A stretch of DNA of 55,538 bases from Oscillospiraceae bacterium (lineage in GTDB: Bacteria; Bacillota; Clostridia; Oscillospirales; Ruminococcaceae). Below the pieces are notes generated by a model that saw only the letters and a list, made by a program, of their open reading frames with translations, was not told the DNA's origin and did not search any database. Where the stretch lies: contig WRKL01000004.1 in the NCBI GenBank assembly GCA_009778115.1, positions 1 to 55,538 of the forward strand, in the 5' to 3' direction. A program made the translations under genes and the position numbers. Positions 45,393 to 55,452 of the stretch are shown piece after piece (position 1 is the stretch's first letter; each line of letters opens with the position of its first letter).

Positions 45393-46256
45393 TTACTTTA
45401 TTGTGTTTTTCCGCCTTTTTACTCCCGAATCCGGTTTAACGGGAATTTCTTTTTTACCAATATCTGCAAATATCGCCTCCGGATTTTCTTCCCCCCCCTG
45501 TTCACCCTGCTCTTCTTTCAATTTTGCGTAATAGGGATCGCTAACGTGCCTAAGGATGCCCGGAAAAGAATTGAAGCATACGGTGAACCATAAAAGAGCG
45601 GGGACGATTAAGATTACCAACACCATGCTGAGCGGAAGAAAAAGCCATATACCAAATAGGATCAAAGATATAAACAACCCCGTGATTATATTCGGGCGCA
45701 AGCATATAACCGAAAGCAGGAAAGAGTTTTTAAGTATGTTTTTTATACCCAAGTCGGTTGAAACCAGCATAAGGTAAGCGTAAAAATGCATAAAGACAAA
45801 CATTATTGCAACTGCAAGCGAAATTACAAACAGGATATAATAAAAAACCCCGCCGTTCGCCGTCAGATCATCCGCCGCCGGAATCAGATTGTAATAAAAC
45901 CATACCGCCACGCCAACTATAAATATAGCGGCAACATCCAGCAACCCGAACAGAAAAGCCCGCTTGAAATTCTTTTTGAACACATCAAAAAAATCCCCCG
46001 CGATAAAAACCGGCTTTTCCCACGATAGGTTGCGCAGTACAAAAGTGAAGCCGGCGAATGCGGGTCCGATTGTGACGACCGGAATGCAGCAAACCAAAAA
46101 TAACAGATTTATTTGAATCAGCTTAAAAAACTTTCTGCCGAGCAAGATAAAATAAAGGAAGATCCGTTTTTTTTGCGGTTCGTCCTTATCCACACCTGCT
46201 CCCGGCTTTTCATAGTTGAGTAAACCACCGAATAATTTTGACACACCAAACTCCAT
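45393..46256 (-). CDS. YesL/DUF624 family membrane protein
   Basis: A 287-residue membrane protein of the DUF624 (YesL) family, named after the B. subtilis rhamnogalacturonan locus. After a soluble N-terminus it has about five helices; family features are INLLFLVCCIPVVTIGPAFAGF (first helices), FFDVFKKNFKRAF and the C-terminal LLWFTVCFNSFPGIL. YesL-type genes are regularly found beside CUT1 sugar importers; a helper role in transport or export is suspected but not shown. The start is the ATG at 46256 (or a TTG two codons earlier). The C-terminal tail is acidic then basic. It lies between the giant gene and the GxGYxYP gene with separate promoters on both sides. Confidence 0.88.
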   Translation of the reverse strand: MEFGVSKLFGGLLNYEKPGAGVDKDEPQKKRIFLYFILLGRKFFKLIQINLLFLVCCIPVVTIGPAFAGFTFVLRNLSWEKPVFIAGDFFDVFKKNFKRAFLFGLLDVAAIFIVGVAVWFYYNLIPAADDLTANGGVFYYILFVISLAVAIMFVFMHFYAYLMLVSTDLGIKNILKNSFLLSVICLRPNIITGLFISLILFGIWLFLPLSMVLVILIVPALLWFTVCFNSFPGILRHVSDPYYAKLKEEQGEQGGEENPEAIFADIGKKEIPVKPDSGVKRRKNTIK

Positions 46257-46426
46257 TCTCAACCGGGCGAAATCAAGAAATTAGATATTAATAAAAATAT
46301 GTGCCGGTCGATACTTTTTTATAATGACTTTTGAAACCTCTTTTATGCAAATCCGCACTTAAGATGTTCAAATTAGGTTTTAACGATTTCCTTATTAACA
46401 TTATTATACGCATTTATCCTAATTAT

Positions 46427-46455
46427 AGCGTAACATACAGCGCCTTCGATGTCAA
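46427..46455 (-). promoter_or_regulatory. Probable promoter of the yesL-like gene
   Basis: On the minus strand TTGACA (46450-46455), 17-base spacer, TACGCT (46427-46432) preceded by TGT (extended -10). A perfect TATAAT lies 5 bases further but is too far from the -35. Leader about 165 bases. The 316-base gap between the giant gene and yesL holds this promoter and the terminator at 46514-46539. Confidence 0.5.
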
Positions 46456-46513
46456 GCACTCCGTAATGTTATGTTATAGTACAATATAATTGTAGAGAAT
46501 CTGATACAAAAAG

Positions 46514-46539
46514 ACTCCCGCACGTTTTAGTGCGGGAGT
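46514..46539 (-). terminator. Intrinsic terminator of the giant gene
   Basis: A 10-bp GC-rich stem (46514-46523 with 46530-46539), loop of 6, followed on the minus strand by CTTTTTG. It lies 40 bases downstream of the stop codon of the 2833-residue gene. Confidence 0.9.
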
Positions 46540-46578
46540 TCTTTGTAGTTATGTTAATCTATTTTGATTAGCATAATC

Positions 46579-49500
46579 CTATCTGATTAAAAGTGCCTTA
46601 GATGCTCCGGACCATGCGCTTCTCACAACTCTGCCTGCGATGCGTTTGATCGCGCGGGCTCTGAATTGATATCTTCTGCCCTTTCTGAGGTTCTTGGTCG
46701 TGAAGCTGTTTGCTCCGGCTTTCTTGGTCGTTCCGGTTCTCGTCCACTTGCCCTTAGCTCCGATCCTCTGTTGGATCTCTACCGTTACGCCGTTCTGCTT
46801 CTTCCAGCTTACTCTGGCTTTACGCTTGGAACGTGTCGCTTTCATCTTTGTAGGTCTTGCAGGGTTGCTTTCGTACCTTGCGTACAGCGTTACGTTTGCC
46901 ACGATGTTGCGGCCGAAGTTGAATTGCGAGCCGCCGGTGTTGGAGGTGAACCATCCGACAAAGGTCTGGTTTTTCTTAGCCGGGGGATTCGGGTTCGTTA
47001 CCCGTGTGTTGTTATTTACGACCTTTCTCAGGTTTGTAAGATTGCGTGAGCCGTCCATAAAGTTTACGGTCCAGGTTATCGGTGTCCAGCGTGCGAATAC
47101 CGTTATGTTAGCGTTAACTATGGTTGCCGCTGTTACCTGGGTTCCGCCGGTCAATGCGGTAAACCATCCGGCAAAAGTGTGGTTTGCTCTGCTTACCGTC
47201 GGGAGTGTACCTATCGCTGTTCCGGACACAACCGTTCTTGCCGATGGATTAGGTACGCCGTTACCGTTAAAGGTTACGGTGCGGTTTACCACAGGTATGT
47301 TTTCCCAGATCGCCCAGAAGCTCATATTCTCGGTTCCCACTGTTACTTCGGTTCCGGGTGCGTAATCGGTTCCGGTTCCGTCTGCCAGGGAGTTCCAGGT
47401 TTTGAACTGCTGTCCGGCGGGTGCGGTCATGCCTGTGGATGTCGGTATTGTGAACTTTTCGCCCTCTTCAAGGTCTGCCTGAGTGGGTGCTGTTCCCGTT
47501 CCGCCGTTCAGGTTATAGGTAACGGTGTACTTAACAACCGAAACATCTTCCCAGATCGCCCAGAAGCTCACATTCTCGGTTCCCATTGTTACTTCGGTTC
47601 CGGGTGCGTAATCGTCTCCGGTTCCGTCTGCCAGGGAGTTCCAAGTTTTGAACTGCTGTCCTTCAGGTGCGGTCATGCCTGCGGCCGTCGGTATTTCGAA
47701 CTTTTCACCCTCTTCAAGATCTGCCTGAGTGGGTGCTGTTCCCGTTCCGCCGTTCAGGTTATAGGTGACGGTGTACTTAACAGCCGGGATATCTTCCCAA
47801 ATAGCGTACAACGTCAAGTCTTCTGCGCCCATTGTAACTTCGTCACCGGGAGCATAAGCTGTTCCGGTTCCGTCGCTTTCGGTGTTCCATTCTACGAACT
47901 GTTTGCCTTCAGGTGCGATAATTTCTTCTATGCCTGCTGCCGTAAAGGTAAATCCTTCTTTCAAAGCATCCTGCAACGGCACAATGCCGGTTCCGTCATT
48001 CAGGTCATAAGTTACATCATATTCCGGCAAATCTTCCCAAACCGCGAAAAGCGTGAAGTTTGCACCTGGCATTATGAAGGTTGTTCCGGCAGCATATTCT
48101 TCGCCTTCACCGTCAGCCTGATCGTTCCATCCGGCAAATTCCATTCCGGCAGGTACTTCGAACGGGTTGTCGGGTACGAGTAATACTTTGCCTTCAAGTA
48201 CTTCTGTTGTAACTTGATTGAGTTCCGGATCACATTCGCAGGGCTCTTCCCCACATACATCGCAAGGTCCTTCAGGACATTCGCAAGGTTCTTCCCCGCA
48301 TACTTCGCAAGGTTCGTCAGGACATTCGCAAGGTTCTTCCCCGCATACTTCGCAAGGTTCGTCAGGACATTCGCAGGGTTCTTCCCCGCATACTTCGCAA
48401 GGTTCGTCAGGACATTCGCAGGGTTCTTCCCCGCATACATCGCAAGGTTCATCAGGACATTCGCAGGGGTCTTCCCCGCATACATCGCAGGGTTCTTCAT
48501 GCAGTACAGATGCTGCCACACCGAACATTTTAGAGTTGCTGTCGTTGATGCTGACTATTTCCGCCCAGCCTTTGACAACATTCATAAGATCTCCATAGTT
48601 TGCATCCAGTACTAAGTCATAGGTATCGGCATTTTCATCGAGCCATTGTGCATAAAGGGTCAGATTTGCGTCAGGCATTTTTATTTCCGCGCCTACCGCA
48701 TACGCTGTGCCCGTGCCGTCGGCTTCGGTGTTCCAGCCGTTGAATACTGTGTCTGCGGGTGCTTCGACATCTTCATCAACATCTTGAAGTATAAACAAAT
48801 CATCTTTATACTTTTCTGTTTCTTCCGGAGCATCTCCGGTTCCGCCGTTAAGGTCATATGTTACCGTATGCGGATCCTTTGCTTTCCAGACAGCATACAG
48901 ACTAAGCGCATCGTTGCCCATTGTTATTTCTGCACCGGGTGCGTATGCCGTTCCGACTCCAAGACCGTTTTCGTCGATTTCATCGTTCCATTCTACGAAT
49001 TCCATCATTTCATCCGGATGTGAGAAGCCATCAATTTGTGCCGCAGGGAATTTTTCGCCTTCAGCGCGGGGAACTTCTACGGGTATATCGCCCTCAGCGC
49101 CGTTAATGTCATAAGTAACCTCAAACTCGTCTCTTTCTTCCCATCTTGCCCAGACATTCAGGTTATCCTGTCCGCCGCCCGGATTTATAATTGTTGTGGA
49201 GTTTATCGGGCTTCCGCCTTCACGCTGATTGTACCAGCCGATAAATCCGTAGCCGGGTCTTCTTTCGGGAGTCGGGAAGAATTCTCCTAACGCCGCTCCT
49301 CTGTTAAGCTCTATAACCTCGGGTTCAATCTCGTCATAATCAAGATCGAAGGTAACCGTGACTTTTTGCGGGCTCCAGAGAGCGTATATTTGCTTTCCTT
49401 CCCAAGTCAGGCTGTCGAAATCAAACTCTTCGGTAAACTCTTCGTCCGCATACCATTCAACAAAGTCGTTGAACGCTTTGGTGGGATCGGGAGTCGGTCG

Positions 49501-52500
49501 GACAACTTTGTCACCCTCTTGAACAAACACAGTAGAGGGGGCTAAGCTTCCGGCATCGACAAAGTTGATCGTGAAACGCTGGTTCCGTCTTACGGTTATC
49601 TTATAGGTATTTACAACATCCCCGTTTTCGGACGTTACCCTTACATCGAAATTATATGTGCCCGACTGCGTCATCGCCTTGCTTCCGAGATCCGCCGCAT
49701 TTATCGTCGCCATCGAACCGTCGGTTACTTCCGCATCAATATTAGCCGAAGTTACGCTTTGCAATACAGCTATGAAATATCCGTCGGGATCCGGTTCTGC
49801 ATCGGGTACAAAATTGTCGAACGAATTTCCGTTAACCGTCAGTGCGGATAAGGTTGCTACATTATCCTTTTCACGGATTACAGTTATGGTGTAAACGGCA
49901 GGTGTGCCGCTTTCTGTAAATATGTCGTTTTCTGACAGTACCGTAACCCGAATTGTTCTATTAATGGTAGTCAAAATATTTTCCGCAAGACCCAGACCGC
50001 CGGTTATCTGTGCGCCTGCCTGATTTACGGTAGCATCCACGTTAACGCTTGTAACATCGTTGGGAATCGTTATCGAATATGCCGTATGCGCCGGATCAAA
50101 AGCGGGTGACAGATTATAGGTTGTATTACCGTTTGTCACTTTTAGATCGGATAGTGTTTTGTCTGTCGAGCGTTTGCGGATGACCAGTTCATATACCCGC
50201 ATAGCGGTCATATCGCCGCCGTTCCAGAACGATTCCGAAAGAACCGTGATCGTGACCGTTGTGTTTTCGCCCATCAGATCAATAAACGCTGTATGTACCG
50301 GCTTTGCTTCGGGTACAATTTGTTCGTTTGCGAATCTTACGATCGAATTCGCGTTCACAGCGCTTACTTGAACTCTCGCGATAAAGATATTATTAGGTGC
50401 AATTATACTGTATTTTCCGTCAGCACCCCGTTCCGCGGGTACTCCGTTCACCATGATCGGATCGGTAGGAGCAAGGTCTGTGTTTTTAGAGAAGTCTACA
50501 CCCTGTGTTCCGCGGATAACCGAGAGCAAATAAGTCCGCTGAGAACCGTCCTCCGCCGTTACCGTAACACTGCGCATTACTTCCCCGCCTTGAGCAAGTC
50601 CCGTAATATTTCCGCCGTTCACAACCGCGGTCGCTTTGCCGGTATCTCTTACCGTCGCCGTGATGTTGGAAGTCGCATTGTTTACATACACAACATACGC
50701 CATCGTGTCCGGATCAAAGGTTTTGCTCCAGGCTGTGCTGTTCGTCAATGTAAGGTTGGACAGTGCGTTATCATTGCTTAATATTTCGAACGAAATATCC
50801 ATCGTATTCGCCGTTACCGGAGACACCGCTCTTAACACATATTCACCGGTCGGAAGCGTTGTGCTGAGATTAAAATTCGAATCGGTGTTCGTGCCGCCGT
50901 TTCTCAGCGTCATTTGTAATTCAACGTCTTCGTTCGAATTAGTTGCCGGCGTTCTGGTCGCTAAGGGTGCCCCGTCCAGATCGTCCGCTTTCAAAATTTG
51001 GTAGCTGGAAAAAACGCCAGTGTTAAATACGTTTTTATAATTAAGTATGATATCTTCGCCGACTTTATATTTCTCTTTATCAAACGAAAGTTCGGGAAAA
51101 TCGCCAAGATAGTGCATCTGTGCCAATCCTGATGTAGCACCAACCGCGCTTCCTAACATGATCCTTGAGTTCCTTATACTTGTGCCGCTGGTAGTCGCGC
51201 CCGCTGTATCGTACCCCGCGTATCTCAACGTATCGCCTTTATTAAGAAAAATCGCATTTCCGTTGAATTTTTCGGTGTTCATTCCTGTGCGCGCATTTCC
51301 TACCAATGTTTCGGTTCCGGATGAGGGTCTGTTGAGCCTTACTTCGTATACCGGTTCTTCATTCAACAGCACTTTAAAGTCCATAGTATTTCCGGCAGAG
51401 CCCGCTCCAAGTCTTACGGCATTGGATGTTATAGCGGGTACCTGATATACGCCGTCTTTTGGTGCTGTGAATACTACCGAAACCGGAGCAGCACTACGAA
51501 CAGCAAGATGAGGATTGACTTGATCGACTTGAAAAATTCCCGGTCTGTTATCTAAACCATTGGTACCGGAAACCCAAGCTCCCGGATTTTCGTTGGTTAC
51601 GCTTCGCATAGCACCGCCCGTAACAGTAGTGTTATGATAACCGGCTCGGGTAAACGGAGTCCATGCTCCTTCGCCATCGCTCAATGTTGCATCAAACCAC
51701 TGCGCATCCCATACAATTTGTCTGTTCCGCGTTTCCGGGGTAGGTAACAAGTTTCTGGTCGTACCGACGGAAGTGGGTGCCACGCTCCGTGCTAAATCAC
51801 CGTAGGTGTACAGGTTACTTGCTTGCGCACCGAATCTGAGATCTTCTGGGATAGCATTGGACGACAAGCCCGCAGCTCCAAGAGAATTCATACGGATATA
51901 GTTGATCTCGATCGGAACCGACGAAACATTGGTGATTTTCACCTGGCTTTCTTTACCCTGTTTCAGGTACACACCGATATGGCTTCCCGTGCCGTTCGCC
52001 ACGAATGGCGCATTCGGACCCCCGGCAGCCAGATCGGCTGAAGCATTCTGATCTTCGCCGTCTACTTCCAGCTTCAAAAATTCAGTTTGTGCCGTATCTT
52101 CCAAGTTGCGCAGGAATAAAACCATATTATACCGCCGCGAAGTATTTGCTCTATTGCGAGTTTTCACGGTATAAGTTGCCGAGCCGCCTGCGTTGATACG
52201 CAGCGCATCGCCATTGAATTTTGTTGGCGGATCTACGACATTTTCCGCTTCTGCATACAAATGCGGGCTTATTGACAGTCTGTCAATATCAGCAACTTCA
52301 TTGCCCCTGTAATAAGTTCCCAATTCCCAGTTGGTGTGATAATCCGTGTCTACCTGGAATCCCCAGAACACTGTTCCGTTACCGCCCGCACCTGAACCTT
52401 GTCTTTCTGTTCCGGACCAGTATGAACCGTTACGCATCTGAACAAAAACATAATCACTGCCTGATTTAACGATGTCGGTTATGTCGAAATCTATTACCCT

Positions 52501-55080
52501 ACCATTATCGTTATTAGTCTGCCCTTCCATTAAATGGCTTCTTACATTGCGTTCCGCAGACAGCTGCGGGTTATTCTGCGGACTTGCGCCGTTTGTACCC
52601 TCCTGCTGATGCCATCTGTTGTAGAACACGGTGTTGGGTCCCGTCATATCTTTATTGTCCGATATACCTATCTGGGAACGTTCGCCGTAATGCATATTCA
52701 TTTTAAGAATTTGCATCTTGATGCTTTCCCGGTCTTTAGTGTTCAACGGTATGGGAAATAATATCTCTGCGTTGTCCCCGTCTGTAAACAGGCGCGAGTT
52801 TGCATCACCGAATTCAAAGTTGGCATTGTTGTAATCCCAGGTGTACTTGTACAAATCTCTCCTGTTACGATCATTCGCACCACTGCCAATGCTTCGGTTC
52901 ATTTGGTATCTCACATCAGAATTTCCGGGAAGCCTTTCGTCGTCCGGATCATATGTAACAAATCCACCCCATACAAAACAATGATCGCCAAATCCTACAC
53001 CCGTTTCAGGTAAATGTGTGACTCTTACAAAAATGTTGCCTTGGTCAATGTAATCGGTAGCATCTATAACGGGTAGTTTCATTCTGCTGTGATAATTTTC
53101 CGCAAAAATCCACGGTCCGTTCGGAGATGCGCTATATTCCAGCTTATATCTGAAATCCATTTGCATTTGGACAAAAGCTTTTCCGGATGCCGTATGTGTC
53201 AGCGGGAAGTTATAAATCAGCTCGCGGTTATTACCTCCTTCATGCACACAACGTCCGCGCGTACCCCTCAAATCAAAGGTGCAGTTTCCGCCGTCGTGTT
53301 TGTATACAAACACACCATCTGTTCCGTCTGCGAAATAAAATTCATAGCCGTCCGGACTGCTGAAATCCGAATTAGCCGCACCGATAACCGCATCGGGTGC
53401 GCTGTTTTCTTTGAAATATTCAAACAGCTGCGAAATCTCGGACGAAGTAAGTTCCTTATCATAGATGCGGAATTCGTCCATCTGTCCCGCCATGCTTTCC
53501 TCGAGGTTCCACGCGTCGTTCCAAATCCCGTTGCCGCCAACGTTCATCTTGGCAGTTTCCGCAAATCTCGACGGGTTAAAGTCTTCCCAGTCGTCCTGCT
53601 GTATTACCATACGGTCGTTCACATACATCTTGACCGTACCGCCCTTTTGGGTAACGGTGAGCAGGTTCCACTCGTTAGTTTTTATCCCGCCGCTTTCTAC
53701 AGCTTTGGTTACGGTTTCGTTATTATGCTTTTGTTCAAACTTCAGCACATTGTCGGGTGTCACCAGCCAGACAAGGTTATTGCCCTTTTTACCCTGATTT
53801 CCGTCTGTTGAATAATCTGCCGCCGTGAAGAAGAACTGCCTTCCGGATTGATCAAACTTAACCCAGGTAGACATGGAATATTCTGATCTGTTCAACGGTT
53901 CGGCATTTTCTGTTTGCAGTTGTCTGCGCGGTCTTTTGTGCAGGAAATTCGCCGCACCGTCTGCAAGCGAGCCCGTTCCCTGTACCGGATCCATATTATC
54001 TATCGCCGCATCACTGAAGGAGTCGGTAAAGAACAGTCTCGCACCGTTTTCCACGATGTTTTTATGACCTCCGTCCCATTTTGCCGGGTCAAAGTCATAA
54101 CCCATTACCATGTTCGATTGAGCGGGGAGATCCGCAATTGTTTTTCCGTTCAGCCCCTTGTAAGCGTCCACTGCTTCCGCGACTTGTGACGCGCTGAAAT
54201 TGGTGTTATAGATACGCATATCATCGAGTGAATATCTCGCAGAGTCATCTATCCAGCCCATGGGGTAAAGACCCAAGCTGAACGGATGAGCGGCGTTACT
54301 GGCGCTGTTAAGGTTCGCCAATGTGCCGCCGGTCGGAAATGTTACAGTCGTACCGCTAGTTTCATTGTCTATGTAGAGGGTCGCTTGCCGACCGGAGGTT
54401 ACGGATAAAGTCACCACTCTGTATTGTCCGGCAAAGTCGCCGCCGAAAAGAGTGTCGACATTCACCGCGCCTACTCTTGTTGAATTCACGGTGGTATTAG
54501 CACCTTCCACTCCAGCGTTGCCAAGCTGATTAGCTTGGTATTCATACTGCAATTCGCCGCTGTCTCGTATGCCAAGACGTAGCTTGTTATCTTTACCACG
54601 ATCTCGATCGGGCGCCTCCGGTCCTATATCCATAATGGGCTGCCATCCGCTATTTGTTGAATCCATACGGATATAATGCTGTATCGTGTACGCCGACAAG
54701 TTCGCCAGTGCGGCGGCTGAAGCCTTTTTCCTTTCGGTTCTCTGATTCCCCTGCTGCCAGGCATGACCGTTAGGCGCAGGTATAAAACGGTCTGCGATCC
54801 ATGTGCCTGCCGGACCATTTTTCACAAAGCCGCCAGTAGTCGCATCGTCCACGATCGCCAGGTTATTCTTTTGTTCTGCCGTACCTGTATCATTCAGCCA
54901 GTTCGAGCCGTTCGCAAAAGAATATTTTGTGATCGCACCCGGAACGTCCGGCGCATTCGCCCTTGCCGTAAACGTAAACGACATAGGGATGCTGAGAATG
55001 ATTCCTGCCACAATAGAAAGTGCAACGAACCAGGATATTGTCCGTTTTGCCCAATGTGCGGAATGTGCTGTTTTTTGCAT
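46579..55080 (-). CDS. Giant secreted multidomain adhesin-like protein
   Basis: A 2833-residue exported protein. Order: signal peptide (about 14-42, ends FTARANA); two LamG-like lectin/concanavalin domains (about 45-310 and 320-560); a region of beta-sandwich modules (about 565-1430), including copies of the module also found in the 604-residue protein (ELIYNFPL and EILFPIPL strands, closing YVFVQMRNGS and NIFVRVTHLP strands); four cadherin-like domains (about 1430-1835, LSDLKVTNG type); ten InlB/Flg_new-type repeats (about 1835-2740); a six-unit cysteine array inside the fifth of them (2196-2285); and a C-terminal FN3-like domain (about 2745-2833). No LPXTG or SLH anchor is seen. AGGAGG lies 8 bases before the ATG. 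The architecture suggests a cell-surface or matrix protein that binds glycans; enzymatic activity is not evident. Confidence 0.9.
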   Translation of the reverse strand: MQKTAHSAHWAKRTISWFVALSIVAGIILSIPMSFTFTARANAPDVPGAITKYSFANGSNWLNDTGTAEQKNNLAIVDDATTGGFVKNGPAGTWIADRFIPAPNGHAWQQGNQRTERKKASAAALANLSAYTIQHYIRMDSTNSGWQPIMDIGPEAPDRDRGKDNKLRLGIRDSGELQYEYQANQLGNAGVEGANTTVNSTRVGAVNVDTLFGGDFAGQYRVVTLSVTSGRQATLYIDNETSGTTVTFPTGGTLANLNSASNAAHPFSLGLYPMGWIDDSARYSLDDMRIYNTNFSASQVAEAVDAYKGLNGKTIADLPAQSNMVMGYDFDPAKWDGGHKNIVENGARLFFTDSFSDAAIDNMDPVQGTGSLADGAANFLHKRPRRQLQTENAEPLNRSEYSMSTWVKFDQSGRQFFFTAADYSTDGNQGKKGNNLVWLVTPDNVLKFEQKHNNETVTKAVESGGIKTNEWNLLTVTQKGGTVKMYVNDRMVIQQDDWEDFNPSRFAETAKMNVGGNGIWNDAWNLEESMAGQMDEFRIYDKELTSSEISQLFEYFKENSAPDAVIGAANSDFSSPDGYEFYFADGTDGVFVYKHDGGNCTFDLRGTRGRCVHEGGNNRELIYNFPLTHTASGKAFVQMQMDFRYKLEYSASPNGPWIFAENYHSRMKLPVIDATDYIDQGNIFVRVTHLPETGVGFGDHCFVWGGFVTYDPDDERLPGNSDVRYQMNRSIGSGANDRNRRDLYKYTWDYNNANFEFGDANSRLFTDGDNAEILFPIPLNTKDRESIKMQILKMNMHYGERSQIGISDNKDMTGPNTVFYNRWHQQEGTNGASPQNNPQLSAERNVRSHLMEGQTNNDNGRVIDFDITDIVKSGSDYVFVQMRNGSYWSGTERQGSGAGGNGTVFWGFQVDTDYHTNWELGTYYRGNEVADIDRLSISPHLYAEAENVVDPPTKFNGDALRINAGGSATYTVKTRNRANTSRRYNMVLFLRNLEDTAQTEFLKLEVDGEDQNASADLAAGGPNAPFVANGTGSHIGVYLKQGKESQVKITNVSSVPIEINYIRMNSLGAAGLSSNAIPEDLRFGAQASNLYTYGDLARSVAPTSVGTTRNLLPTPETRNRQIVWDAQWFDATLSDGEGAWTPFTRAGYHNTTVTGGAMRSVTNENPGAWVSGTNGLDNRPGIFQVDQVNPHLAVRSAAPVSVVFTAPKDGVYQVPAITSNAVRLGAGSAGNTMDFKVLLNEEPVYEVRLNRPSSGTETLVGNARTGMNTEKFNGNAIFLNKGDTLRYAGYDTAGATTSGTSIRNSRIMLGSAVGATSGLAQMHYLGDFPELSFDKEKYKVGEDIILNYKNVFNTGVFSSYQILKADDLDGAPLATRTPATNSNEDVELQMTLRNGGTNTDSNFNLSTTLPTGEYVLRAVSPVTANTMDISFEILSNDNALSNLTLTNSTAWSKTFDPDTMAYVVYVNNATSNITATVRDTGKATAVVNGGNITGLAQGGEVMRSVTVTAEDGSQRTYLLSVIRGTQGVDFSKNTDLAPTDPIMVNGVPAERGADGKYSIIAPNNIFIARVQVSAVNANSIVRFANEQIVPEAKPVHTAFIDLMGENTTVTITVLSESFWNGGDMTAMRVYELVIRKRSTDKTLSDLKVTNGNTTYNLSPAFDPAHTAYSITIPNDVTSVNVDATVNQAGAQITGGLGLAENILTTINRTIRVTVLSENDIFTESGTPAVYTITVIREKDNVATLSALTVNGNSFDNFVPDAEPDPDGYFIAVLQSVTSANIDAEVTDGSMATINAADLGSKAMTQSGTYNFDVRVTSENGDVVNTYKITVRRNQRFTINFVDAGSLAPSTVFVQEGDKVVRPTPDPTKAFNDFVEWYADEEFTEEFDFDSLTWEGKQIYALWSPQKVTVTFDLDYDEIEPEVIELNRGAALGEFFPTPERRPGYGFIGWYNQREGGSPINSTTIINPGGGQDNLNVWARWEERDEFEVTYDINGAEGDIPVEVPRAEGEKFPAAQIDGFSHPDEMMEFVEWNDEIDENGLGVGTAYAPGAEITMGNDALSLYAVWKAKDPHTVTYDLNGGTGDAPEETEKYKDDLFILQDVDEDVEAPADTVFNGWNTEADGTGTAYAVGAEIKMPDANLTLYAQWLDENADTYDLVLDANYGDLMNVVKGWAEIVSINDSNSKMFGVAASVLHEEPCDVCGEDPCECPDEPCDVCGEEPCECPDEPCEVCGEEPCECPDEPCEVCGEEPCECPDEPCEVCGEEPCECPEGPCDVCGEEPCECDPELNQVTTEVLEGKVLLVPDNPFEVPAGMEFAGWNDQADGEGEEYAAGTTFIMPGANFTLFAVWEDLPEYDVTYDLNDGTGIVPLQDALKEGFTFTAAGIEEIIAPEGKQFVEWNTESDGTGTAYAPGDEVTMGAEDLTLYAIWEDIPAVKYTVTYNLNGGTGTAPTQADLEEGEKFEIPTAAGMTAPEGQQFKTWNSLADGTGDDYAPGTEVTMGTENVSFWAIWEDVSVVKYTVTYNLNGGTGTAPTQADLEEGEKFTIPTSTGMTAPAGQQFKTWNSLADGTGTDYAPGTEVTVGTENMSFWAIWENIPVVNRTVTFNGNGVPNPSARTVVSGTAIGTLPTVSRANHTFAGWFTALTGGTQVTAATIVNANITVFARWTPITWTVNFMDGSRNLTNLRKVVNNNTRVTNPNPPAKKNQTFVGWFTSNTGGSQFNFGRNIVANVTLYARYESNPARPTKMKATRSKRKARVSWKKQNGVTVEIQQRIGAKGKWTRTGTTKKAGANSFTTKNLRKGRRYQFRARAIKRIAGRVVRSAWSGASKALLIR
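47302..47793 (-). repeat. Two nearly identical 246-bp units inside the giant gene
   Basis: Units 47302-47547 and 47548-47793 (82 residues each, InlB-type repeats 7 and 8) are almost identical in DNA, differing in scattered bases only. Neighbouring InlB repeats are far more diverged, so this pair is a recent tandem duplication or gene-conversion product. Confidence 0.9.
48226..48495 (-). repeat. Six-unit 45-bp cysteine-rich array in the giant gene
   Basis: Six 15-residue units of the form EPC-x-VCGEEPCECPD, with four cysteines per unit (CxxC...CxC) and otherwise acidic residues. The array interrupts the fifth InlB-type repeat. The units are highly similar at DNA level. The 24 closely spaced cysteines suggest metal binding or a disulfide-rich stalk; neither is shown. 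Confidence 0.95.
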
Positions 55081-55229
55081 TTTTATTCCTCCTAAAAATA
55101 CTTAATAATGAACTTTTCAATAAAAGTCCTTTTGTGAGTGGGCATATTTACCATTTTCATCAAAGTCTCCGGTAGAAATTGAATCGTACATTTTGCCGGA
55201 AAATACACCTCTACACACTTTCATATTAT

Positions 55230-55258
55230 ATAATATCACAAACATTTTTAAAAATCAA
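55230..55258 (-). promoter_or_regulatory. Probable promoter of the giant gene
   Basis: On the minus strand TTGATT (55253-55258), 17-base spacer, TATTAT (55230-55235). Predicted start near 55223, leader about 143 bases. The 372-base gap from the start codon to the right-edge repeat holds nothing else I can recognise. Confidence 0.5.
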
Positions 55259-55452
55259 CCCCTAATTGCAAAAAGTTCACAAATTTCTCAGGCAATGTAT
55301 TCCATTTTGAAAAAAGCCCGGTTCTAAGCGGATTTTTCATTGCGGCTGCGACAGCATTTTACAAAAAAACAATTTTTGCGTTAATATTTTATTGATTTTT
55401 TATCTATTTTATCTATAGCGATTCCCGATTGAAAACAGCACATATTTTCAAC

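Noticed and set aside
20953-46256. Mobile genomic island
   Set aside because: No integrase, transposase or tRNA attachment site was seen, and base use looks similar to the flanking core genes, although I could not compute it.
48226-48495. Possible CRISPR array (regular 45-bp repeats)
   Set aside because: Units are contiguous without spacers and in frame with a coding sequence.
48218-48598. Open plus-strand frame coding for SSGHSQGSSPHTSQG repeats
   Set aside because: It is the antisense reading of the 45-bp cysteine array of the giant gene; no ribosome binding site or independent support.
46579-55080. Sortase or S-layer anchored surface protein
   Set aside because: No LPXTG-like motif followed by a membrane helix, and no SLH domain; the protein ends in an FN3-like domain.
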